Shown here one piece after another: positions 20,127 to 27,643 of a stretch of DNA of 64,000 nucleotides. The DNA comes from CAMLFJ01 sp040902305 (GTDB lineage: Bacteria; Methylomirabilota; Methylomirabilia; Rokubacteriales; CSP1-6). Position numbers and translations under genes: made by a program. Under the pieces are notes generated by a model. The model saw nothing but the letters and a program-made list of their open reading frames with translations, was not told the origin of the DNA and did not search any database. The stretch is from contig JBBDXN010000137.1 of the NCBI GenBank assembly GCA_040902305.1, forward strand, positions 1 to 64,000. The letters are read 5' to 3'. Positions within the stretch are counted from its first letter, which is position 1. Each line of letters begins with the position of its first letter.

Positions 20127-20161
20127 NNNNNNNNNNCCCCCCCCCCCCCCCCCCCCCCCCC
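20127..20161. other. Assembly gap (10 Ns) followed by a 25-C homopolymer
   Basis: Ten Ns at 20127-20136 are followed by an uninterrupted run of 25 C (20137-20161). This is most simply a scaffold join or failed extension in a GC-rich draft assembly. Gene order across it, and the 5' end of the next gene, should be treated as unproven. Confidence 0.9.
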
Positions 20162-20170
20162 GCCCCGATC

Positions 20171-20452
20171 ATGCCCGGGCCCGGAGCTCTCGTGGACTTC
20201 GCCTTCCAGATCGTGAACTACCTGCTCGCCACGGCGCAGTGGCTCATCGCCGGCCGCCTGGTCATGGGGCTGTTCGTTCGTAACCCGAGCAACGCGGTCT
20301 GGCAGGTATTCCTCATCGCCACCGACCCCCCGTACCGGGTGAGCCGAGCGCTGACCGGCGGCCGGGTGCCGGAGCGATGGATCTGGCTCGTCTCCCTGGT
20401 CTGGCTCATGGTGGCGCGCGTCGTCGTGATCAAGCTCCGGAGCCTGGGCTGA
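20171..20452 (+). CDS. Small membrane protein, YggT-like
   Basis: A 93-residue protein with two hydrophobic segments (about 9-34 and 72-88) and between them NPSNAVWQVFLIATDPPYRVSR. The pattern NP...W..FL...T.P..R.SR resembles one repeat of the YggT family, whose members are inner-membrane proteins of uncertain function. ATG 20171 is only 10 bases after the poly-C run, so the true start could be lost in the gap. The next gene overlaps its 3' end. Confidence 0.5.
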   Translation: MPGPGALVDFAFQIVNYLLATAQWLIAGRLVMGLFVRNPSNAVWQVFLIATDPPYRVSRALTGGRVPERWIWLVSLVWLMVARVVVIKLRSLG

Positions 20453-21114
20453 CTCCGGAGCGGGACCGGCCCTCCCCGGCGCTCTCCGTCGGCCGACTGG
20501 CGCTCGCGCTCGTCCTGCTCCTGGGACTGGACATCGCGGTGGCCTGGATGGTGATCCAAGGCGCCTACCTGTATCTCGGGATCGTCTGGCGTGGATTGGC
20601 GGGCGAGGTCCTCCCACCCGGCACCATCGAGGCCCACAGCCGGCAGTTCCTGACGCTCCGGCGGATCCAGGTCGCCGTCTGGATCACCACGATCGTGCTG
20701 TTCCTGGCCTGGGTGCGCCGAGCGCAGAGCCGTGCGCGGGCGCTGGGCGGCCCTCGGGCCGGCGGTTCCCGGTGGGGGACGATCGCGGCATTCCTCGTGC
20801 CGGGCCCGAACCTCGTCGGCCCGGTTCGCCTCATGAGCGCGCTCTGGCACGACAGCGGCCTTCGCCCGGCGGCGCCACGGGGCAGGGGTCCATGGTGGGT
20901 CGGGTGGTGGTGGGCCCTGGTCCTTGCCGCCGCGCTGGCGCACGGGCTCACCACGGGCTTCGCCGCCGACTGGTCGAGGCCGCTCGACCTCGGCGGACCC
21001 ATGCAGCTGCTGCTGCTCGCCGAGCTCGTGGAGATCGCGGCGGCCGTACTGGCGATCCTGCTCGTCCGACGGATCACCGGCCGCCAGGAGGACCAGGCGC
21101 AAGCGCTCAGATGA
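20377..21114 (+). CDS. Multi-pass membrane protein, DUF4328-like
   Basis: The protein has four hydrophobic segments and the segment FLVPGPNLVGPVRLMSALWHDSG split over the third loop, which resembles the P-x-N-x-x-x-P...M..LW..S core of DUF4328 proteins, followed by WWVGWWWALVLAAALA. ATG 20377 gives 245 residues but overlaps the previous gene by 76 bases, and its first 25 residues are unlike a membrane protein start. A CTG at 20449 overlapping the previous stop is another possibility; no ATG or GTG lies between. Function is unknown. Confidence 0.55.
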   Translation: MDLARLPGLAHGGARRRDQAPEPGLTPERDRPSPALSVGRLALALVLLLGLDIAVAWMVIQGAYLYLGIVWRGLAGEVLPPGTIEAHSRQFLTLRRIQVAVWITTIVLFLAWVRRAQSRARALGGPRAGGSRWGTIAAFLVPGPNLVGPVRLMSALWHDSGLRPAAPRGRGPWWVGWWWALVLAAALAHGLTTGFAADWSRPLDLGGPMQLLLLAELVEIAAAVLAILLVRRITGRQEDQAQALR

Positions 21115-21445
21115 GCGCCGAGCACTTCGTCTTGAGATCCGCGATCGTCCGGCAGTCTTTCACGTAGTTGACGAAGGCTCCCAGGGGGGTGGCGTCGGCC
21201 GTCCCCGGCGTCGCATCCCGAGTCAGCCGCGCCAGGATGCCCTTTCCGTGAGGGCTGTCCAGATCGCACGTGAAGAGCATCTCGCCGGCGCCGAGGCCCA
21301 TCCACTTGACCTCCTCGATCGTCACGGGGCCGCCCTTGAACCCGCCCTGGGCGTGATTGACGATGATCTTCTGACCGCTGTCCAGCGTGATCCGACAATA
21401 GCCGCCGGCTTTCGGATCCGTCACGAACGTTCCAATCTTGGCCAT
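21107..21445 (-). CDS. Conserved-looking hypothetical protein, 112 residues
   Basis: A soluble 112-residue protein starting MAKIGTFVTDPKAGGYC, rich in beta-strand-like stretches, with Cys at residues 17, about 70, 98 and 107. GGAGGA is 5 bases upstream of ATG 21445, a strong start. The 3' end overlaps the convergent membrane protein gene by 8 bases. I do not recognise the family. Codon use is like that of its neighbours. Confidence 0.6.
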   Translation of the reverse strand: MAKIGTFVTDPKAGGYCRITLDSGQKIIVNHAQGGFKGGPVTIEEVKWMGLGAGEMLFTCDLDSPHGKGILARLTRDATPGTADATPLGAFVNYVKDCRTIADLKTKCSALI

Positions 21446-21550
21446 GGCATCCTCCTATCGTTCGCGGGCGATCGGTTGAGGGCGGGAACGAGTGCTGAGC
21501 CGCGGTTGGCGGCGTCCGCCATCGAGGAGGCGCGAAGGGATCGGCCTAAA

Positions 21551-21862
21551 TTAGTGGTCTTCCGCCGAGGGGGCCGGCTCCGGCATGGTCGAGGCGGCTC
21601 GCGGGGCGGGAATCCACCAGCGCCGTAGCCGCGCTCCGGGAGCCGCCGGCGGCGGCGACGGCCGGATCACCGCGGGCTCGCGATGGGGAGCCGCCGCCTC
21701 GCTGGCCCCGTCCGGCATGGGGAGCTCGTGCCCCGGCGGCCGTCCCGCATCGATCACCTCGAGGCGGCCGTCCACGAAGGTCACGGCGCCCGGCATGAAC
21801 GGGTTGACCACATCGAGGGTGAGGTAGACGAGCAGGAAGAGGACCAGGGAGCGCCCCTTCAT
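21551..21862 (-). CDS. Unrecognised small protein, paralogue of the gene at 17565-17933
   Basis: A 103-residue protein with an N-terminal helix (SLVLFLLVYLTLDVVNPF, residues 5-22) followed by PGAVTFVDG, a Pro/Ala/Arg-rich middle and the end PSAEDH. The shared layout with the 122-residue plus-strand protein (TLD--NPF-x-GA-x-F after the helix; acidic EDH terminus) indicates common ancestry despite low overall identity. A TAGAAT box lies 6 bases before ATG 21862, pointing to its own near-leaderless promoter, divergent from the CBS-DUF294 gene. Confidence 0.6.
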   Translation of the reverse strand: MKGRSLVLFLLVYLTLDVVNPFMPGAVTFVDGRLEVIDAGRPPGHELPMPDGASEAAAPHREPAVIRPSPPPAAPGARLRRWWIPAPRAASTMPEPAPSAEDH

Positions 21863-21868
21863 GAGCGG

Positions 21869-21874
21869 ATTCTA
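21869..21874 (-). promoter_or_regulatory. Candidate -10 box for the 21862 gene
   Basis: On the minus strand TAGAAT ends 6 bases before the start codon, with no ribosome-binding sequence between. It matches TATAAT at five of six positions. Confidence 0.4.
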
Positions 21875-21993
21875 ACCGATCTCCATTGCCTGCGCGTCCA
21901 CGTCGCCGTGCGGTATCATCGCCGCCAGCGAGGCCAAACCGCGTGACCGGCGAGTCGATCCTGGAGCCGCGCGCCGAGCGCGAGGCCGAATCC

Positions 21994-23445
21994 ATGAGCA
22001 GCCCGCGCGCCGACCTGGCGCTGTTCGTCCGGCAGGTGCGCGAGCTCGTCAAGGGCCCCCCCGTCACCTGCGTGCGATCGGCGCGCGTGGCGGAGGTTGC
22101 GCGCCTCATGAGCGAGCGAGCGGTGGGCTCGATCATCGTGGCCGACGCAGAGGGCGAGCCCGTGGGCATCGTCACCGACCGCGATCTCCGGACGCGGGTG
22201 CTCGCCTCCGGGCTCGAGCCGAGCACCCCCGTCGCCCTCATCATGTCGTCACCGCTCGTGTCGGTCGACCGCGAGGCCTCGGCGTTCGACGCGTTGCTGG
22301 AGATGACGCGACGGGGCATCCACCACCTCGGGGTGCTGGCGGACGGACGCCTGGCCGGCATCGTCTCGAGTCATGACCTGCTCGGCCTGCAGGCTGCCCA
22401 TCCGGTGGTGGCCGCGCGCCAGATCGATACGGCTCCGGACGTCGACGCGCTGGGGCGGGCGGGCGCGCGCGTGCAGAGCGTCGTTCGCTGGCTCGCGGCG
22501 AGCGGCATGGATGCCCTCGCGATCGGGCGCATCGTCGCCGAGCTCAACGATCGGCTCGTCCGCCGCGCGCTCGGGCTGGTGCAGGCCGAGCTGGAGACCG
22601 GCGGCCACGGCCGGGCTCCGGTCGCCTTCTGCTGGCTCGTCGCGGGCAGCGAGGGACGGCGCGAGCAGACCCTCAAGACCGATCAGGACAACGGGCTGGT
22701 GTACCGGGACCCCTCTCCGGGCGCGGAGGCGAAGGCCGCCGCTTACTTCGAGCGCCTCGCGACCGTGATGAGCGAGACCCTGACCGAGCTGGGGTTCCCG
22801 CGCTGTCCGGGCGACTTCATGGCCGCCAATCCGCGATGGCGCCAGCCGGAGAGCGTCTGGAGGCGCTACTTCAGCTCGTGGATGGAGACGCCGCAGCCCG
22901 AGCCCCTGCTGCAGGCCGCGCTGTTCTTCGATCTGCGCCCGATCGGCGGTGAGGAGGAGATCGGACGCGGGCTCTGGGAGTGGGTGTGCGAGACGGCCCC
23001 GGCCCGCACCTTGTTCCTGCGGCATCTGGCGCGCGCCGCCCAGGATCGGCCGCGCACGCTGGGGCTCCTCGGTGGCTTCGTCGGGAAGCAAGTGGACCTC
23101 AAGGCGGCTGCGGTGTTGCCGGTGACCCACGCGATGCGCGTCCACGCCCTGTCGCTCGGGGTCCGGCCGACCAATACCCTGGACCGCCTCCGGGCCGCCG
23201 GCCTACGGGGCATCTTCACCGCGGCTCACGTGAGCGAGGTGGGCGATGCGCATCGGGTCGTCGCCCGGCTCCGGCTCACGCATCAGCTGGCATGCCTCGA
23301 CGCCGGTCTCCCGCCCGACAACGTCATCGAGCCGCACGCGCTCGGGAAAACGGACCGCCTCCTGCTCAAGGAAGCGCTCAAGACCATCGCCTGGCTCGAT
23401 CGTGGGCTCGCGGAGCGATTCCAGACCGGACTGGTGGGCCGGTGA
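21994..23445 (+). CDS. CBS-pair / DUF294 nucleotidyltransferase-like protein
   Basis: A 483-residue cytoplasmic protein from ATG 21994; GTG 21943 in frame would add 17 residues. Two CBS domains (about 25-150; GIVTDRDLR, GIHHLGVLADGRLAGIVSSHDLL) precede a DUF294 nucleotidyltransferase domain with a GlnD-like core GSEGRREQ (from residue 218) and the metal-binding TDQDN (Asp230 and Asp232). A DUF294 C-terminal helical domain follows. CBS pairs bind adenylates, so activity may respond to energy charge. The exonuclease gene overlaps its stop. From memory, the pair commonly accompanies DUF4212/SLC5 acetate transporters, as here. The target of any nucleotidyl transfer is unknown. Confidence 0.87.
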   Translation: MSSPRADLALFVRQVRELVKGPPVTCVRSARVAEVARLMSERAVGSIIVADAEGEPVGIVTDRDLRTRVLASGLEPSTPVALIMSSPLVSVDREASAFDALLEMTRRGIHHLGVLADGRLAGIVSSHDLLGLQAAHPVVAARQIDTAPDVDALGRAGARVQSVVRWLAASGMDALAIGRIVAELNDRLVRRALGLVQAELETGGHGRAPVAFCWLVAGSEGRREQTLKTDQDNGLVYRDPSPGAEAKAAAYFERLATVMSETLTELGFPRCPGDFMAANPRWRQPESVWRRYFSSWMETPQPEPLLQAALFFDLRPIGGEEEIGRGLWEWVCETAPARTLFLRHLARAAQDRPRTLGLLGGFVGKQVDLKAAAVLPVTHAMRVHALSLGVRPTNTLDRLRAAGLRGIFTAAHVSEVGDAHRVVARLRLTHQLACLDAGLPPDNVIEPHALGKTDRLLLKEALKTIAWLDRGLAERFQTGLVGR

Positions 23446-24929
23446 GGCTCGAGCGAAAGCTGACGCTGGGCGTGCTGGGGCTCGCCGTCCTTCCCGGCGC
23501 GGCCGCCGGCCTCGTGCTCTTGCTGCTCCTTCACCATGCGGACCTCCGGGGATCGCCCGCCCTGCTGGTGGGCGCGCTGATCGCTCTGGGGGCGATCACG
23601 CTCTCCGTCGCCCTGGCCGCGCACCGGCTCGGGCGCTCGCTCGTACGCGCGCTCGAGAAGCTGCAGCACGGCGCGGAGCTGATGAGCACGGTCAATCCGG
23701 AGCACCGTCTCGACGTCCGGAGCGCTGATGGACTGCAAGCGCTCGCGCACGAGATCAATCGCCTGGGCGACCATCTGCGCGCGGCCCGGCACGGGGTCGA
23801 CGAGCGGGTCGCCGCGGCCACTCGCGAGCTTCGGATCGAGCGGCGCTTGCTGTCAGGGGTTCTGGGGGAGCTCGCGGAGGGGGTGCTGGTCGCCGGCGCC
23901 GACCGGCGTGTGACGCTGGCCAACCGGATCGCGGCCGGGCTGCTCGCCGACGGCGAGGCCCTGCTCGGCCGGCAGTTAGAGGAGCTGGTGGATCGCGAGA
24001 CCATCGACCGGCATCTCCGGATGCTTCACGAGGGCCGAGACGGAGCGGAGCGGTTCGCCCTCCGAACCGCCCGGGGCGCAGCCCTGCAGGCCGCCATGAC
24101 CGTGCTCCTCGACGAGGAGGGTCGCCCGAGCGGCATCATCCTCGCGCTGCGCGACCCGGCCCACGCGCCGGGCGCCGACGGCGCCGAGGCGGACGGCGCG
24201 GATCGCCTCGTCGGCGCCGGCGTGCACTCGGGCACCGCGGCGGCCCTGCCCGGCCCCGCCCGGCCCGAGCTCTACGATTTCTCGCTCTTCGACGAGATGG
24301 CGCCGGCGGTGACGCCGGTCGAGCGGGAGCATCGCCTCGACGAGCTCACGTTCGTGGTCTTCGACACCGAGACGACGGGACTGCGGCCCGAGGCGGGCGA
24401 CCGGGTCGTCTCCCTGGCCGGGGTGCGGGTGCGCGGCGGGCGGGCCAGGCGCCACGAGGCGTTCGACGCGCTGGTGGATCCGGGGCGGAGCGTGCCGGCC
24501 GAGAGCGTGGCCTTCCACGGGATCACCGACGAGATGCTGATCGGCGCGCCGGCCATCGAGACGGTCCTGCCGGCCTTCCTGAGCTTCGCCGGGTCTGCCG
24601 TGCTGGTCGGGCACGAGGCCTCGTTCGACCTGCGCTTCCTCGAGCCCGAACTGCGACGGCTCGGCCTGCCGTCTCTGGCCGCGAGCCGGTCCATCCTGGA
24701 TACGCGGCTCCTGTCGCGGAGCCTCCACGGGCCAGGGGAGTCGCATAGCATCGAGGCAATCGCTCGGCGACTGGGCGTGACCGTGATCGGTCGGCACTCC
24801 GCCCTCGGCGATGCCCTCACCACGGCCGAGATCCTCGTGCGCCTGCTCGTGCTCCTCCAGAAGCGCGGGGTTCTCACGCTCGGCGACGCCCTGGATGCGG
24901 TCCGCGACGCCCGCCGGGTCATCGTGTAG
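23442..24929 (+). CDS. Membrane-anchored PAS/DnaQ-like 3'-5' exonuclease
   Basis: A 495-residue protein starting at GTG 23442 inside the upstream stop. Two hydrophobic segments (about 8-31 and 38-60) are followed by a HAMP-like helical region (65-125), a PAS-like domain (about 130-240) and a DEDDh exonuclease domain (about 300-480). Catalytic residues are visible: FDTETTG (Asp308, Glu310), GHEASFDLRFL (middle Asp) and RHSALGDA (His452, Asp457). The architecture resembles a sensor kinase whose kinase module is replaced by a nuclease. It is translationally coupled to the CBS-DUF294 gene. Substrate (DNA, RNA or a signalling oligonucleotide) is unknown. Confidence 0.85.
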   Translation: MRLERKLTLGVLGLAVLPGAAAGLVLLLLLHHADLRGSPALLVGALIALGAITLSVALAAHRLGRSLVRALEKLQHGAELMSTVNPEHRLDVRSADGLQALAHEINRLGDHLRAARHGVDERVAAATRELRIERRLLSGVLGELAEGVLVAGADRRVTLANRIAAGLLADGEALLGRQLEELVDRETIDRHLRMLHEGRDGAERFALRTARGAALQAAMTVLLDEEGRPSGIILALRDPAHAPGADGAEADGADRLVGAGVHSGTAAALPGPARPELYDFSLFDEMAPAVTPVEREHRLDELTFVVFDTETTGLRPEAGDRVVSLAGVRVRGGRARRHEAFDALVDPGRSVPAESVAFHGITDEMLIGAPAIETVLPAFLSFAGSAVLVGHEASFDLRFLEPELRRLGLPSLAASRSILDTRLLSRSLHGPGESHSIEAIARRLGVTVIGRHSALGDALTTAEILVRLLVLLQKRGVLTLGDALDAVRDARRVIV

Positions 24930-24938
24930 CCGCCCGCT

Positions 24939-24953
24939 CCGCGCCCTGCGCGG
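24939..24953 (+). terminator. GC hairpin after the exonuclease gene
   Basis: CCGCGC-CCT-GCGCGG is a perfect 6-bp stem with a 3-base loop, 9 bases after the stop. No T-run follows. Confidence 0.4.
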
Positions 24954-25170
24954 TAAGATCCGTCCAGAACTGACACACTCGGTGACGAAATTTCCCACTG
25001 AGGACCGGGCACTTTGCCCTTGTGCCGTGAGCCGCCGACGGAATGTTCTTCGAATACGGCGGGTTTTCACCCGTCTCTCCCATGCGTAGCCGAGGCACAG
25101 GCCTTGCAGCACGCTGCGCAAGTCGGGCGGTCCGGGTCATGCCGATCCGGGGCCCAAAGGGGAGAAGACG

Positions 25171-25578
25171 ATGGACGAGATCAAGAAGCGCCTAGAGCGA
25201 GAACTCAGCCACACCATGCAGCGCATCCGGCACATGGGTGGGGTCAAGATGGAAGAGCTCGGTGGTGGCCGCGGGGACAATTCGCCACTGGCCGACGAGG
25301 TCGACGTCATCCGGTTGAACGAGGATCGCGAGATGAGCTTCGCCACACGGAGCCTGCTGGTCGAGCGCGCCAACAAGCTGGCCGAGGCGCTGGAGCGGCT
25401 GCGGGGCGGGGAGTACGGAGTGTGTGAGGAGTGCAATGAGGCGATTGCGCCCGCGCGCCTCCGCGCCATGCCGGAAGTCACCACCTGCGTGCGTTGTCAG
25501 GATCGGCTCGAGCGGATGCTGCCGCACCTGGAGGCGGTCGGCGCCACGGTGGATACCGACGAGGTCGAAGACGACTAG
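25171..25578 (+). CDS. DksA/TraR-type zinc-finger protein
   Basis: A 135-residue protein with a helical coiled-coil N-terminal half and a C4 zinc finger CEEC-x17-CVRC (Cys85, 88, 106 and 109), followed by a short C-terminal helix. It belongs to the DksA/TraR superfamily, whose members enter the RNA polymerase secondary channel and adjust transcription with (p)ppGpp. The coiled-coil tip here contains LADEVDVIRLNEDREM in place of the DksA DxxDxA motif, so it may be a DksA-like paralogue and not DksA itself. GGGGAGAAGACG precedes the ATG. About 240 bases of non-coding sequence lie upstream. Confidence 0.87.
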   Translation: MDEIKKRLERELSHTMQRIRHMGGVKMEELGGGRGDNSPLADEVDVIRLNEDREMSFATRSLLVERANKLAEALERLRGGEYGVCEECNEAIAPARLRAMPEVTTCVRCQDRLERMLPHLEAVGATVDTDEVEDD

Positions 25579-25588
25579 CCCCTGACTC

Positions 25589-26326
25589 TCACCACCGGCC
25601 GAGGCGGGCCCGCCGCCGGCCCGGCCGGTCGGTGATGATCCCGTTCACGCCCCACCCCACGAGCCGGTCCATCAGGGCCGGCGCGTTGACCGTCCAGACG
25701 TAGCACTCGAGCTCGGCGCGCCGGATCTCCGCCAGCAGGTCCTCGGTCAGGAGGTGCACGCCCGGGCAGATCGCGTTCGCGGCGCCCGTCCGCAGCAGGC
25801 TGCCGTCGATCGGCGTCTGGCCTACCAGCGCCCCCACCGGAATCTCACGGTTGAGCGCCCGCACCCGGGCGAGGGCGGCGTGGTCGAAGGACTGCACGAG
25901 GACCCGGTCCACCACGTCGTAGATCTCGACCATGGAGACCACCCGCTCCTCGATGCCGGGATAGAGCGCGGAGCCCCCCTTCAGCTCGATCCAGAACCGA
26001 GCGCGGTCCCGGAAGCGCTCCAGGACCTCCTGCAGCGTCTGGACGCGCTGGCCGCGGAACCGCCGATCCACCCAGCCGCCCGCGTCGAGGCGCTTGAGCT
26101 CGCGCACGCTGTGCCCGCTCACCGGCCCGGCGCCGTCGGTCGTGCGCTCCAGCGTGAAGTCGTGGATGACCACCGGCTGCTCGTCGCCCGAAAGGTGCAC
26201 GTCGAGCTCGATGCCGTCGGCGCCCTGATCCAGCGCCAGCTCGAAGGCCGCGATGGTGTTCTCGGGGGCGTCGGAGGAGGCGCCGCGGTGGCCGATGACG
26301 AGGGGGCGCGACTCCGCCGCGGGCAT
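25589..26326 (-). CDS. Glycerophosphodiester phosphodiesterase
   Basis: A 245-residue cytoplasmic GDPD/UgpQ-type enzyme that hydrolyses glycerophosphodiesters to glycerol-3-phosphate and an alcohol. Catalytic motifs are intact: GHRGASSDAPENT near residue 12, GIELDVHLSGDEQPVVIHD (metal ligands Glu and Asp, catalytic His) near residues 38-55, and FWIELKGG further on. No signal peptide is present. It is divergent from the acyltransferase gene, with about 35 bases between starts, which fits a shared phospholipid-turnover theme. It converges on the DksA-like gene with 10 bases between stops. Confidence 0.92.
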   Translation of the reverse strand: MPAAESRPLVIGHRGASSDAPENTIAAFELALDQGADGIELDVHLSGDEQPVVIHDFTLERTTDGAGPVSGHSVRELKRLDAGGWVDRRFRGQRVQTLQEVLERFRDRARFWIELKGGSALYPGIEERVVSMVEIYDVVDRVLVQSFDHAALARVRALNREIPVGALVGQTPIDGSLLRTGAANAICPGVHLLTEDLLAEIRRAELECYVWTVNAPALMDRLVGWGVNGIITDRPGRRRARLGRW

Positions 26327-26361
26327 TGTCGGTATCAGGCCGAGCGTGGCACTATCGGGCC

Positions 26362-27006
26362 GTGCGCACGCCCGTGATCGATGTCGCCCGGCCGGTCATC
26401 CGGCTCGGGGCACGGATCTACTTTCGCATCCGCTTCGAAGGCCTCCATCACGTCCCCCCCGCGGGCCCCCTCCTCATCATCCCGAACCACGTCACGTACG
26501 CCGACCCGGTCCTCGCGACCATCCCGGTGCGGCGCCCCGTCCACTACATGGCCTGGAGCGCCCTGTTCCGGGTCCCCGGCCTCGCCTGGCTGATCCGGCG
26601 GCTGCGGGCCTTTCCGGTCGACATCGACGCCGCGGATGCCGGCGCCACGCGGGCCGCGGTGCGCCTGCTCCACGCGGGCGAGGCGGTCATGATCTTTCCC
26701 GAGGCCGGCCGCAGCCTCGACGGGCGGATCCAGCGCTTCCGCCTGGGCGCGTTCCGGCTGGCCTGCTCGCTCGGCGTGCCGATCATGCCGGTGACGATCA
26801 TCGGCGCGCATGAAGCCTGGCCCCCCGGCCGCCGCCTGCCGCGGCCCGGACGCCTGACCATCGTCTATCATCCGGTCATCGCGCCGCCGGACGATGCGGA
26901 CGTGAAGCGGGCCGCGCGCGACCTCGCCCGTCGCGTGCAGGCCGTGGTGGCCTCCGCCCTGCCGGCCCACCAGCGCCCGGACGCCCCGCGGGACGCCCCC
27001 GCCTGA
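26362..27006 (+). CDS. plsC: 1-acyl-sn-glycerol-3-phosphate acyltransferase (PlsC-like)
   Basis: A 214-residue LPLAT-family acyltransferase that adds the second acyl chain in phospholipid synthesis. It shows NHVTYAD (the HX4D catalytic motif near residue 47), FPEAGRS in place of the usual FPEGTRS, and a later VPIMPVTIIGAHE block. One N-terminal membrane-associated helix is present. GTG 26362 was chosen because the translation from there begins with family-like sequence; ATG 26326 adds 12 unrelated residues and overlaps the divergent gene. Confidence 0.85.
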   Translation: MRTPVIDVARPVIRLGARIYFRIRFEGLHHVPPAGPLLIIPNHVTYADPVLATIPVRRPVHYMAWSALFRVPGLAWLIRRLRAFPVDIDAADAGATRAAVRLLHAGEAVMIFPEAGRSLDGRIQRFRLGAFRLACSLGVPIMPVTIIGAHEAWPPGRRLPRPGRLTIVYHPVIAPPDDADVKRAARDLARRVQAVVASALPAHQRPDAPRDAPA

Positions 27007-27041
27007 GGCGCGAACATTATACGGGCGGCTGCTCGGCTATG

Positions 27042-27071
27042 TTGCCGCCGTCGGCGCGGCCGGTGTATTCT
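27042..27071 (+). promoter_or_regulatory. Sigma-70-like promoter of aroQ
   Basis: TTGCCG (27042-27047), an 18-base spacer and TATTCT (27066-27071) lie 9 bases upstream of ATG 27081, with no ribosome site. The transcript would be almost leaderless. Confidence 0.4.
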
Positions 27072-27080
27072 CTCCCCTCG

Positions 27081-27572
27081 ATGGCACGGCGCGTCGCCCC
27101 CGCGATTCTCGTCCTCCACGGTCCGAATCTCAACCTCCTCGGCACCCGGGAGCCCGCGGTGTACGGCCGCGTGTCGCTCGCGGAGGTGAACCGGGCGGTG
27201 CAGCGTCACGCGGAGAGCCGGGGGGCGCGCGCCGTCTGCCGGCAGTCCAACCACGAGGGGGAGCTGGTGGACTGGATCCAGGCGGCCGCGCGCGAGGGGT
27301 TCCGCGGTATCGTCTTCAATCCGGGCGCGCTGTCGCACTATTCCATCGCCCTGCGGGACGCGGTGGCCTCGGTGCGCGTGCCGGTCGTGGAAGTGCACCT
27401 CTCCAATATCCACGCGCGCGAGGAGTTCCGGCACCATTCGGTGGTCGCGGCCGCCGCGGTCGGACAGATCTCGGGCTTCGGTCCCGCCAGCTACCTGCTC
27501 GGGGTGGATGCCCTGCTGGGCGCCTCGCCCGCGCCCGGGGGCCGGCGGGCCGCTCCGCGGCGCCGGCCGTGA
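27081..27572 (+). CDS. aroQ: 3-dehydroquinate dehydratase, type II
   Basis: A 163-residue type II dehydroquinase (usual length about 145-160), catalysing the third shikimate-pathway step. Motifs are HGPNLNLLGTREP with the catalytic Tyr in VYGRVS, NHEGELVDWI, FNPGALSHYSIALRDA and VEVHLSNIHAREEFRHHS containing the catalytic His. The C-terminus ends in an Arg/Pro-rich extension of about 20 residues. ATG 27081 gives the standard start, and the upstream in-frame extension is not family-like. It stands alone between plsC and the sigma factor gene. Confidence 0.95.
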   Translation: MARRVAPAILVLHGPNLNLLGTREPAVYGRVSLAEVNRAVQRHAESRGARAVCRQSNHEGELVDWIQAAAREGFRGIVFNPGALSHYSIALRDAVASVRVPVVEVHLSNIHAREEFRHHSVVAAAAVGQISGFGPASYLLGVDALLGASPAPGGRRAAPRRRP

Positions 27573-27643
27573 ATGCGGGCGCTCTTCCTGCCGTCGAACC
27601 TCCGATCGCATAAGGGGCATGAGGGCCACGGCCGGGTCCGGCC

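Noticed and set aside
20137..20161. Poly-C tract as a phase-variable repeat
   Set aside because: It touches a run of Ns, so an assembly artefact is far more likely than a biological homopolymer.
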